A stretch of DNA of 64,000 bases. Source: Gammaproteobacteria bacterium (GTDB taxonomy: Bacteria > Pseudomonadota > Gammaproteobacteria > Coxiellales > Coxiellaceae). The notes under the pieces were generated by a model. It was not told where the DNA came from. It saw only the letters and a list, made by a program, of their open reading frames with translations, and searched no databases. A program made the translations under genes and the position numbers. Below are positions 35,018 through 43,531 of the stretch, in pieces (position 1 is the first letter of the stretch; each line of letters opens with the position of its first letter). The stretch is taken from assembly GCA_030425685.1 (NCBI GenBank), contig JAUIAD010000011.1, positions 36,703 to 100,702 on the forward strand, given 5' to 3'.

Positions 35018-36901
35018 ATGAAATCTTTGCTCAAAAAACTGACCCCGGCGCGTGTATCTGCGTGTGTAGCTGGCGGTATTATGTTGATGGCTTTTTGTCA
35101 TCCAACTGTTACTCAGGCCAAACCAATTTTTAGTATTTCGCCTGATCGATCGAGTATTGAGCTCTCGCAAAATTCATCGACCACGGATACTTTTACGGTG
35201 ACGAATGTTAGCGGTGCTGATATGCCTAATCTTGTTTTGCAAGCTAGCTTTAGAAGCACGCCGTTCACCAGAGAAAGTATTACGGGTGGTACTTGTCGCA
35301 ACGGTGGAAGCTTGGCGAACGGTGCAAGTTGTAGTTTTATAGAGTCCATTCAATCCGGTTCTGCGGTGGGGAATAATCGCATATTTCCTCGTGTTTGTGC
35401 TTTTGGTGGAGCGCAAGCTTGCTCAACGGTGGCTTCCGGTCTGCCGGTTACGGTGAGTAATTCTGGTCTTGGTCGTTTGGAATTTCGTCAGAATGGTGTC
35501 GCTATTACTACTTTAGATTTAAATCCTTCTGAATCGGGTACGGTTAAACTTTTTAATACGGGTGAGACGCCTGTTCATAATTCTCCTTCTATTATTACTA
35601 TTGCTAATGCTTTAAAGCCAGGTTTTACTACTGACTGCGGTTCCATTTTGGCTGCTGGGGCGAGTTGTACAATAACCTATAACATGCCGACTTCTACTGA
35701 TGGTGCGCCGCATTTAATTACGGCTACGGCTTCTAATGCTGATAATAGTCCGCAGGAGTTGAGGGTAACTGTTGATAGGCTTGGGCGTTTGGTTTTTCGC
35801 CAAGGCGGTGTGGATGTAACACAAATAGAGCTTAAGCCTAATGATGATTCAAGTGTTGAGCTCGTAAATACAGGCGGTACAGCTGTTACCACCGCGAGTA
35901 CCTCTCTAGTATCGCTCAACCCAGATTTAACTGGTTTTACTAACAATTGTGGAAATACTCTTGGATCTGGTGCAAGTTGCAGTATAGCTTATAAGAACCC
36001 TGGGCCAGATGATGGGGTTGATCGCATTATTCAGGCAGCAGGGAATAATGCAGATAATAGCCCTGCAGATTTGAGTGTGTCTATCTCAATGAAAGGGCAC
36101 TTTGCTTTCAAAAAGGATGGTGGGTTTATCACTAATTTGGACGTAACTACTAGTGAATCTGGTACAGTTCAGCTTGTAAATACTGGCAATACTACAATTA
36201 CAAGTCTTAATTTAAATATTGGTGATTTACCATCAGGATTTACTGAAAACTGTGGGGCTGCACTAAGCCCTGGCGCAAGTTGTAATCTCTCATATTCGAA
36301 TCCCGGAACAACAGGTGGAGTTCAGAAGGTTGCAGTCGCAACGGGCGATGTAGCGAGTGTCGATAATACTCCCGAAAATTTAACAGTCTCAGTTTCAACT
36401 CCTCTGGCTGGATCGATAACAACACTTTTTGGTGCAAATAATAGATTTGCAGGCAATATGTTTAATGTTGAAAACGTAGCGCCAGGGTCACCTAGCATTA
36501 CCATTAATAGTTTTGATGTCAATATAGATAATGCGGGTTCTCCAAATACGATATGTGTTTACTATAGAATGGGAACAGTTGTTGGTAATGAGAGTAGCTC
36601 TAGTGGGTGGAGTTTATTGGGCTGTGATTCTAGTGTTACGTCTAATGGGCTTAATGTCCCTACACCAGTTAATGTCGGTGGCTTAGTTCTACTTCCTGAG
36701 CAACTATATGGGCTGTATGTTGATGTAGATACTTATAGAAACCCTGGTACAAGTATGGAGTATACCAACGGTGGCCCGACATTATTTACCAATAGTGAAA
36801 TTGAAATAACCACATATTATGGTAAAGGAACGCCTGAATTTACTGGGCGTACTTTTTTCCCAAGGCAGTGGAATGGAACTATCTATTACTCTGAAACATG
36901 A
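35018..36901 (+). CDS. Exported protein with Cys-paired Ig-like repeats
   Basis: 627 residues with a Sec signal (cleavage near TQA). Three repeats of about 105 residues, plus a variant first copy, each share a start like GRL(E/V)FRQ(N/G)GV, an NTG motif, and a Cys pair of the form (D/N)CG..L..GASC..(T/I/L).Y near residues 205, 309 and 410 (first copy CRNGGSLANGASC near 92). Such beta-sandwich repeats occur in extracellular proteins. The C-terminal 150 residues (NRFAGNMFNVENV, CVYYRMGTVVGNES) resemble a module found in many secreted bacterial proteins without known function. No membrane anchor is seen. Likely surface or secreted. Confidence 0.8.
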   Translation: MKSLLKKLTPARVSACVAGGIMLMAFCHPTVTQAKPIFSISPDRSSIELSQNSSTTDTFTVTNVSGADMPNLVLQASFRSTPFTRESITGGTCRNGGSLANGASCSFIESIQSGSAVGNNRIFPRVCAFGGAQACSTVASGLPVTVSNSGLGRLEFRQNGVAITTLDLNPSESGTVKLFNTGETPVHNSPSIITIANALKPGFTTDCGSILAAGASCTITYNMPTSTDGAPHLITATASNADNSPQELRVTVDRLGRLVFRQGGVDVTQIELKPNDDSSVELVNTGGTAVTTASTSLVSLNPDLTGFTNNCGNTLGSGASCSIAYKNPGPDDGVDRIIQAAGNNADNSPADLSVSISMKGHFAFKKDGGFITNLDVTTSESGTVQLVNTGNTTITSLNLNIGDLPSGFTENCGAALSPGASCNLSYSNPGTTGGVQKVAVATGDVASVDNTPENLTVSVSTPLAGSITTLFGANNRFAGNMFNVENVAPGSPSITINSFDVNIDNAGSPNTICVYYRMGTVVGNESSSSGWSLLGCDSSVTSNGLNVPTPVNVGGLVLLPEQLYGLYVDVDTYRNPGTSMEYTNGGPTLFTNSEIEITTYYGKGTPEFTGRTFFPRQWNGTIYYSET

Positions 36902-36924
36902 TGGATATAACAGCAAGGAAATTT

Positions 36925-37287
36925 ATGATGAAGAAAATTAAACTATTACCTCTGTTGCTATTGTTTTCTGTTGGTAGCGCACTTGCTCATCTTTGTCCGG
37001 CATACAATGAAGTGTATGTTAATAATACGTGGGTGAGTAGTTTTGGCGTTTGGCATAAACAAACATCTTTTAGCATCTCTGCGGGCGGTGTAGGATGGGC
37101 TAAAATGGATTTAACCTTTACAGCCCCATCTGATGCGACAGTGTATTGTTACTACGATGATTCAACCCAGTGCATTCCTTATAAGGCTACCTATACTGGT
37201 ATCGCAACGCCATCAGGTAGTCAATGGACCGTTTATGATGATGATAGCTATCATTGTGATTCGGATCGTAATACTTGCTCTTTTTAA
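36925..37287 (+). CDS. Small secreted unknown protein, start moved to 36925
   Basis: The frame is open from 36898, overlapping the previous stop, but AAGGAA at 36916-36921 fits ATG 36925, which yields a standard Sec signal (MMKKIKLLPLLLLFSVGSALA). Resulting length 120. The mature part is rich in Tyr, Ser, Asp and Trp with five Cys (HLCPAYNE, VYCYYDDSTQC, YHCDSDRNTC). Last gene of the exported-protein cluster; a terminator follows. No family recognised. Confidence 0.7.
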   Translation: MMKKIKLLPLLLLFSVGSALAHLCPAYNEVYVNNTWVSSFGVWHKQTSFSISAGGVGWAKMDLTFTAPSDATVYCYYDDSTQCIPYKATYTGIATPSGSQWTVYDDDSYHCDSDRNTCSF

Positions 37288-37310
37288 TACTATTTTGTAG
37301 ATCTTTTGTT

Positions 37311-37338
37311 AAGGCACGGTGATCTGCTGTGCCTTTTT
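37311..37338 (+). terminator. Rho-independent terminator of the exported-protein cluster
   Basis: AAGGCAC at 37311-37317 pairs with GTGCCTT at 37329-37335 and runs into a T5 tail. It lies 24 bases after the stop codon. The remaining 261 bases to the next, convergent gene show no supported gene. Confidence 0.8.
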
Positions 37339-37599
37339 CAATTCATAAGAAAATTGCTGATAAGCAAGAGAAATTCAACACAGCTATCAAAACCCAGAGA
37401 GGATGGCATTGTTATCCTGATGGCTAAATTATTCCGTCAGGAGTGCGCCCATAGAAAAACGCATGTTGTCAACCGTATATCAAACGCAAAGTAAGAAGCA
37501 AGGTCCTCTCTCAAAACGCCAATCATAGTAATATCTGTTATTAATCAAACAAAACTTTCGAGAAAAAATCACTTTTTCTAAACTAATAATTACCTCTAA

Positions 37600-39390
37600 T
37601 TAATTTTTTAATTTCACAGTCGCCTTAGATAAATTAGATGACCAGCTAAAACTAGTAGTTGAATAAGCAGGTAACACAGCGTGGAAATGACTTTGCCTAT
37701 TATTATAGTAAATAGTTACCCCTTTATCGCTATCTGTTCGGTTTACCAATACGGCCACGAGCTTGCCCATGGAAGGATTATTCTGCAAAGCTATATCAGG
37801 ATTAACAAACGCAATCATGCTGACTTTAGGTAAATTATCTTTGGTTTTCTGAGTAGGGCTCGGTGATACATTCTTATCATGGTTTGGATCGTAATAATTA
37901 TTATCGCCGTTCGATGGATTGCTTCGTAAAACATAAGCATTATTATTCTGATAATCATCATGTCCACCACGGTAAACGAATTTTGATATGGCCGCGAGTG
38001 CATAATCCATATAGTTAAATGATAGATCGTTAGGTTGTAGAGCATATTCAGAGGTTAAATTGACAGGGTTTGCATCCCAGCCTTTTTTATTATTCCACTC
38101 ATCAGTCGCGGTGTTATATCGTCCTAAGGCATGCACCGTTGCCCAGTTAATATAGCTACTAACACCATAATGAAATAATTCCAGTATATGAGCAGCACCA
38201 GTTGCACCGGCAAAATTATCTGGATCATTATTAAAGTGGAACTCTGTCATGTAAATGCCTTTAAACTCATTACGTCCTGTTGAGGATGGTTTGTTATCAC
38301 CACCTATTGCATTATAAATATCTTGCAAGTGCCCTATACCACTACCATTGTAGTAATAATTATGTAGAGCAATACCATCTGAGTCTGTTAACGATTCATC
38401 GTCATCGAGTAAATTTTTAGGATCAAAGCCAGAGACATTAAAATCATACATCCATACTTTAATATTTCGAAAGATGCCATTATCTATCGTGTTTAACGCG
38501 TTTTTTAATTTTTTCAGTAATTTTCTTTGACTACCAAAAGATGCATCCGTATTGGGGTATTGTGCAATACTGGCTGGGATGCCAGGCTCATTAAACTCGC
38601 TAATACTGTAGAGGTGAATACCTTGTTGTGAAAAACCTCTAAAAATATCAAGGTAATAATTAACCATCGCCTGTAAATTATCATCATCTTTTTTAAATTT
38701 ACCAAATAATAATGAGTTGCTATCTTTCATCCAGCCCGGCGGGCTCCACAATGAGCCCATTAATAATAAAGACTGACTAGGATCAATTTGATTCGATATA
38801 TCCGTAGCGTCTTTAATAACAGTAATTTTTTCTTGGTCAATGGGCCTATCTTTTGGGGTAATGCTAAATTGACCAGGTATGTCTTCATAAGTATAAAATG
38901 GATTACCATTAGGACAGGATACATGATCACGGGGATCATCGCTTGATTGGCCAGTGTAACAAGGTAAGGTAAAGTCAGACGTGCCAAGTGTTACACGCGC
39001 TAAATTCCAACCAAAATCATTTTCACCATTACCAAACAGTTTTTGTAAAACAGCTTTGCCGTTAGGCCCAAGATCACCATTGGCTTTCTGATGTGCCGCA
39101 GCACTATCCATATTCCAAATATTATGTATGGTGGTACCATCAAATGAAGATCCTATGCCTAAGTACTGTTGCGCTCTATCATTTTTATTGATAATAAAAA
39201 CATAATCATCTTTGTTTGTGTCAGCGCTGGTATAGAGTGTGCTTGATAGCGGTGTAATTTGTTGATCTAGACCTTTATCTTTTACAGACCAGCTACTGAT
39301 CTGGTCAGTTGCAGTTTTGCTAGCAAACACGCTGGGCACAAATAGACAAATAATAATAAGTGAGTTAATGCGAGAGCCTGATAGTTTCAT
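37600..39390 (-). CDS. Secreted GH30-family glycosidase, glucosylceramidase-like
   Basis: 596 residues with the start moved to ATG 39390, where AAGG lies 7 bases upstream and a clean Sec signal begins (MKLSGSRINSLIIICLFV, cleavage near VFA). The upstream GTG at 39420 has its purine run abutting the codon. The (beta/alpha)8 domain shows family marks: YLGIGSSFDGTTIHNI, WSPPGWMK, SEFNEPG with acid/base Glu268, and MTEFHF with nucleophile Glu383. GH30 includes bacterial and lysosomal glucosylceramidases, beta-1,6-glucanases and xylanases. The C-terminal part includes the usual beta side domain (GKLVAVLVNRTDSDKG). Secretion of an enzyme related to host sphingolipid hydrolases is notable; the substrate is unproven. 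Confidence 0.88.
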   Translation of the reverse strand: MKLSGSRINSLIIICLFVPSVFASKTATDQISSWSVKDKGLDQQITPLSSTLYTSADTNKDDYVFIINKNDRAQQYLGIGSSFDGTTIHNIWNMDSAAAHQKANGDLGPNGKAVLQKLFGNGENDFGWNLARVTLGTSDFTLPCYTGQSSDDPRDHVSCPNGNPFYTYEDIPGQFSITPKDRPIDQEKITVIKDATDISNQIDPSQSLLLMGSLWSPPGWMKDSNSLLFGKFKKDDDNLQAMVNYYLDIFRGFSQQGIHLYSISEFNEPGIPASIAQYPNTDASFGSQRKLLKKLKNALNTIDNGIFRNIKVWMYDFNVSGFDPKNLLDDDESLTDSDGIALHNYYYNGSGIGHLQDIYNAIGGDNKPSSTGRNEFKGIYMTEFHFNNDPDNFAGATGAAHILELFHYGVSSYINWATVHALGRYNTATDEWNNKKGWDANPVNLTSEYALQPNDLSFNYMDYALAAISKFVYRGGHDDYQNNNAYVLRSNPSNGDNNYYDPNHDKNVSPSPTQKTKDNLPKVSMIAFVNPDIALQNNPSMGKLVAVLVNRTDSDKGVTIYYNNRQSHFHAVLPAYSTTSFSWSSNLSKATVKLKN

Positions 39391-39664
39391 AAGCTTGCCT
39401 TTTGAAATTGAAATAATCACTCCCTGAAAGATTTTTTAAAGGGAGCATTATAGTTTTATTAAAATTAGGAATCTAACAATTTAAGCTTGGCTTAAGTGGA
39501 GAGTGTTAATTAGAGTTTTTTATTGAATATAATTTAGCTGTATTCGGCGTTATGTTTGCTTTTATGTAAAGTAATATTAACGCTCAGCATAAAAGAGGTG
39601 AGTGCTAAAATTACTATGGGTATGTCGAAAGTGTCTAAATGAGCGATTTAATAGATATCGATAG

Positions 39665-39700
39665 TGGCTGTATCATCTTTTACGTGTGTTGATACAGCCA
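39665..39700 (-). terminator. Terminator-like hairpin
   Basis: TGGCTGTATCA at 39665-39675 is a perfect 11-base reverse complement of 39690-39700, 25 bases past the stop of the minus-strand gene ending at 39726. The flank after it on the minus strand is not T-rich. The rest of the 305-base gap between the two minus-strand genes (39421-39725) must hold the promoter of the GH30 gene. Confidence 0.6.
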
Positions 39701-39725
39701 GTTTTATAGTGTTAACGAGTATTTG

Positions 39726-40232
39726 CTAGTGACAGAAGACATTTGTACCTTGAGCAGTAGAGCTTGCATCCACCGATAGTCTGGTTCCATCTCCATCAAT
39801 TTTATAAAATTTAGTGGCATTGATATTGTCAGAGCTTGCCTTTGAGCATATATAGCTTGCATCCGTCTTGCTACGTAGACGATAGGCCTTAACGTTGGGG
39901 TTAAAGTTTGTAAGGTTAGTACAGCCGCCTGATCCACTGTCTACCAAGTTTAGATCCATAGACTTACGGTTGGATGTTGTAACACAATTAACATCGTTGC
40001 CATGGCCGTCTTTGCAGTCCATGGTATATTTGGCCGTGCGCATGGGTAGTTCGCCCGTGATAGTATTAATGTGGGTGCATATCGCATATTGGCCTCTTGC
40101 CACTGGGTTTGGGCTGTTGTTTGTTGTAAATTTCCCATTGGCAACAGCTACCAGGCTGATTATGCTGCCTAGAGCCAAAATAAAGATGCTGGGAAGTTGT
40201 AGTCTTCTAATTGCACTTATTATTTTTTTCAT
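39726..40232 (-). CDS. Secreted cysteine-rich unknown protein
   Basis: 168 residues. The N-terminus has a basic n-region and hydrophobic core (LPSIFILALGSIISLVAVA), with cleavage likely near VANG. The mature region has six Cys, including CKDGHGNDVNC and the C-terminal VFCH. Repeated Asn, Ser and Thr suggest an extracellular protein. GAGAGG precedes the ATG. No family recognised. Divergent from the response-regulator gene. Confidence 0.7.
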   Translation of the reverse strand: MKKIISAIRRLQLPSIFILALGSIISLVAVANGKFTTNNSPNPVARGQYAICTHINTITGELPMRTAKYTMDCKDGHGNDVNCVTTSNRKSMDLNLVDSGSGGCTNLTNFNPNVKAYRLRSKTDASYICSKASSDNINATKFYKIDGDGTRLSVDASSTAQGTNVFCH

Positions 40233-40640
40233 AGTTTGCCTCTCTAAAGGTGACGATGAGTAGTGGGTAAGTTTGTTATCCAGATAATGACTTAACCTTA
40301 ATCTTAATTTAACTTTATGTTATTTTTTACACAAAAATAAGAGTATATATTCACCAAATTTGCATTTTTCTCCGCATGTACTGTTAATGAGGCATCCTTA
40401 TAAGTGGTTTAGAACATACGATCGAGACAGGGTTCGTTGATTGTCATGGCTAGTGCTCAGAGCAATCAGTATTCGTCTAGTCGTCTAGTCGTTGTTATTG
40501 GTAAGGGTTCTTTAAAAAGTATTCTGCACTATGTAACTACACGACATATAGTGGTGAAATATTAGAATGCTATATATTGTAGGTCAACGATACATGCTGA
40601 TATCATAAGTAAAGTCATTGCAAATGGAGTCTATAAGTCA
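40233..40640. other. Divergent regulatory region
   Basis: 408 bases between the small secreted protein and the response regulator. No supported gene. At 40568-40576 there is an extended -10 pattern, TGC followed by TATATA, oriented toward the regulator, without a clear -35. A short direct repeat, TCGTCTAG twice at 40473-40488 plus a partial third, lies in the middle. Confidence 0.45.
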
Positions 40641-41366
40641 ATGAGCGATACTGTCGGTATATTAATTGTTGAAGATGATGAAAGGCTGAACCGCGAAATT
40701 GCGAGTTTTCTAGATGACAATGGGTTTCAAACCTATTCCGCCTTGTTAGGAGAGCAGGCGCTACAATTGCTAGCTAAAAAGCCGCAACTGGTATTGTTGG
40801 ATCTAGACCTGCCTGATATCAATGGTGAGGCTGTTTGCAAAGCGATAAAGTCGCAAGGTGATACGCCTGTGATTGTCTTAACAGGCCAAGATGATGATAT
40901 TAGTAAAATCAATATGCTTGAGCTCGGTGCCGATAATTACCTAGTTAAACCAGTTCCTGCTGATGTTTTACTTTCATATGTCAATGCAACATTGCGATTA
41001 AGTCAAAAAAGTAATGTAGAAAAAGTATCGACATCCTCACAGGAATTTCATTTTAATGAGTTTAAACTAAATATAACGTATAAGACCTTAGCCAAAAACG
41101 ATCAATATATTCAGCTAACAACAGCGGAACACCTGCTATTAAAAGCCTTGCTTACTAAACCACACCATGTTTTAAGTCGAGATCAACTAATTAGCCTTAC
41201 CAATGAATATTCAGAAGCGTTTGATCGCAGTATTGATATTTTAATTAGTCGATTGCGCAAAAAAATAGAGGAGGATAGTAAGAATCCTAAGATTATTAAA
41301 ACAGTGCGTGGTATCGGCTATGTGCTTGATACCGATGTTTACAAAAAAACGGTTAATGAAGACTAG
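40641..41366 (+). CDS. OmpR-family response regulator
   Basis: 241 residues. Receiver domain 1-120: acidic pocket Glu11-Asp12-Asp13, phospho-acceptor Asp54 (LLDLDLPDINGE), Thr81 (VLTGQDDD) and Lys103 (LVKPVPADV). Winged-helix DNA-binding domain about 135-235 (LTTAEHLLLKALLT, DRSIDILISRLRKKIE, IIKTVRGIGYVLD). Its stop overlaps the GTG of the kinase by one base (TAGTG), so the two are translationally coupled partners. Upstream, GGAG lies 11 bases before the ATG. Confidence 0.95.
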   Translation: MSDTVGILIVEDDERLNREIASFLDDNGFQTYSALLGEQALQLLAKKPQLVLLDLDLPDINGEAVCKAIKSQGDTPVIVLTGQDDDISKINMLELGADNYLVKPVPADVLLSYVNATLRLSQKSNVEKVSTSSQEFHFNEFKLNITYKTLAKNDQYIQLTTAEHLLLKALLTKPHHVLSRDQLISLTNEYSEAFDRSIDILISRLRKKIEEDSKNPKIIKTVRGIGYVLDTDVYKKTVNED

Positions 41367-43531
41367 TGGCTTTGGTAAATAAAATTGCTCGCATATCGCC
41401 AGCACTTAAATTAAGTTTGGCTATTAGTTTACTTATTATTTTGTTTTACTTGTTTTTTGGTGTTGTACCATTATTTGCCGATGAAAGTACGGCGACCGTT
41501 TCACCATTTATATTTAATACTATTTTAGGTATTGGAACCTTAGTTTTTTGGATATTAATTGTTAAGCACAGTAAAACTAACAATAAAATATTTTTTATAT
41601 TACTGTTAGCAGCAGAATGTGTTGATACTGTCAATAACTTTAAGTTATTAGTGTTGCGTCAACAACATCATAATTTTAGTGATATACTCGTTATTAGTTA
41701 TCAGTTGCTAATTTTGATTGCTTTGCTTATTTTATTAAGTTCTAAAAGACACCTGTTAAAAGTGAGCAAATTCCATATTGCCGCTATTCCATTAATTATC
41801 GGTTTGTTGATATTATATTTCGCCTCTGTGATGCATGGTGAATTTGCATCCGTTCATGATGCTACGCACAATGCAATTGTTGTCGCTGAACTAGCGATTA
41901 TGTTTTTATGCCTACTTTATGCAGCTTCTGCACGTAGCATTAGTGTTTTGCTGTTATTTCTCACTTACCTTTGCGGCGCTGGGGCAAACCTTACCGATAG
42001 TGTGCAAGTATGGCAAGCGATAGCCTTTCCAAATGCCTTGCTTGGCTTGATCAATATGGGTGCCTATGTTTTTGGCTTTTTAGCAGCACTATTTATTTAT
42101 GTTGATAGAGATTTTGTTGTACAAAAATGGTTATTGCCTATTAATAGCTTGCAGCCACAAGTTTCATTGTGGTCAACCACTATCTGCTTGTTGGTTAGTT
42201 TGATTATTGCAATATTCTTTTATACGTTTGATATTGCTGAGATCCATTTATTTAAGTTGCGCGACTTGGTGCCAATATTATGTTTATTTTTTATTGTTAC
42301 GACAATTTTATCTATTGCAGCAGCCAAATATCTTAATCAAAAACTCTCTTATATTATTAATACCATTAGATGTAAAACGATAGAGTATCACGGTGATGAA
42401 AGCAATATAAGAGAACTCAGTTTTATTAACCACTTTGCTAAAAGTAGTTTGTTAAAAATTGATAATCAATATAAGAATGAAAAAAAATTATTTAAAATTG
42501 CCTCTAAAGCAGTGCACGATATCAGGTCACCTCTTAACCTTTTGCAGATGCTGTCAATGAAGGTAAAGGGAAAAATTAATAACGAGCAAGAAGAAAAAAT
42601 TCAATATATTTCAAATCGTATTCATAGCATTACGGGGGATCTTTTACAGCATTATAGAGAAGTTATTAGAAAGGAAAACATAAGCGTTCCAGCGCTAGAA
42701 AAAAAATGGCTCTTACCAATTATTTATGAAATATTTTATGAAAAAGAAGAGATATATAAAAATAGACAGGTTGATTTTAAATTATGTTTGAATAAAGCAG
42801 CTCAATCTCTGCAGGTAAAAGCAGATGAAATTCTGCTAAGACGTATTGTAGCTAATTTAATTGATAATGCTTATCAAGCGATAAGAGGTGAGGGGGAGGT
42901 TGTTTTATCTTTAAGTCACGATATAAAAAATCAACAGGCTGAACTTGCTATTAGTGATACCGGTAGCGGATTTTCACAAGCTAAAATAGACTTGGCTTAT
43001 CGAGGTGAGCTACCATCAAGTAAAAGCAAAGGCTCAGGTATTGGTTTGAATACAGCGATAAAAACAATAAGGAAGTGGCAAGGAAACTTTATAATCCAAT
43101 CAGCCCCGCAAGAAAAAACTGTAATCTGTATACAGCTGCCTTGTGAGTCTCTTTCTGATTCTGTAATAACTAAATTTCCAATTTCCACAGTGAGGAGGTT
43201 GGTTATTTTTGATGATGAGGTTAGTGAATTACAGTGGATAAAAGATCGTTTAGGTGACCAGGTGCCAAAAGTGACGGAGATAATTGCTACGAATGATATT
43301 GATGATTTTCAGGTATTAATTAGCCAGAAGAATAATACTGACCTTTTCCTTATTGATTACTATCTAGGTGACACTGAGCTTACAGGTGTCGATTATATTT
43401 TGCAAAACAAACTTCAGCATCAAGCAATTCTGATGTCTAATAATTTTGATAATGCCCTTGTTGCCACTTGTGAGATAAATAATATTCGCTTTCTGCCTAA
43501 ATTATTTATCAAACACAATACTTGCTTGTGA
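41366..43531 (+). CDS. Membrane hybrid histidine kinase, intact paralogue
   Basis: 721 residues from GTG. The first 320 contain about eight membrane segments related to those of the kinases at 28274 and 30265. DHp: SKAVHDIRSPLNLLQML with His384. The ATPase domain is complete: N box VANLIDNAYQAI, G1 ISDTGSGFS, G2 GSGIGLNTA. Residues about 610-721 form a C-terminal receiver: VIFDDEV, LFLIDYYLGD with Asp664, LMSNN and FLPKLF. It thus has all parts its two paralogues divide between them. It is coupled to the OmpR-type regulator upstream. Its stop directly abuts the stop of the convergent peptidase gene. Confidence 0.92.
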   Translation: MALVNKIARISPALKLSLAISLLIILFYLFFGVVPLFADESTATVSPFIFNTILGIGTLVFWILIVKHSKTNNKIFFILLLAAECVDTVNNFKLLVLRQQHHNFSDILVISYQLLILIALLILLSSKRHLLKVSKFHIAAIPLIIGLLILYFASVMHGEFASVHDATHNAIVVAELAIMFLCLLYAASARSISVLLLFLTYLCGAGANLTDSVQVWQAIAFPNALLGLINMGAYVFGFLAALFIYVDRDFVVQKWLLPINSLQPQVSLWSTTICLLVSLIIAIFFYTFDIAEIHLFKLRDLVPILCLFFIVTTILSIAAAKYLNQKLSYIINTIRCKTIEYHGDESNIRELSFINHFAKSSLLKIDNQYKNEKKLFKIASKAVHDIRSPLNLLQMLSMKVKGKINNEQEEKIQYISNRIHSITGDLLQHYREVIRKENISVPALEKKWLLPIIYEIFYEKEEIYKNRQVDFKLCLNKAAQSLQVKADEILLRRIVANLIDNAYQAIRGEGEVVLSLSHDIKNQQAELAISDTGSGFSQAKIDLAYRGELPSSKSKGSGIGLNTAIKTIRKWQGNFIIQSAPQEKTVICIQLPCESLSDSVITKFPISTVRRLVIFDDEVSELQWIKDRLGDQVPKVTEIIATNDIDDFQVLISQKNNTDLFLIDYYLGDTELTGVDYILQNKLQHQAILMSNNFDNALVATCEINNIRFLPKLFIKHNTCL

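Noticed and set aside
37306..37494. 62-codon forward frame after the exported-protein cluster
   Set aside because: It begins within the rho-independent terminator and has no signal or family features.
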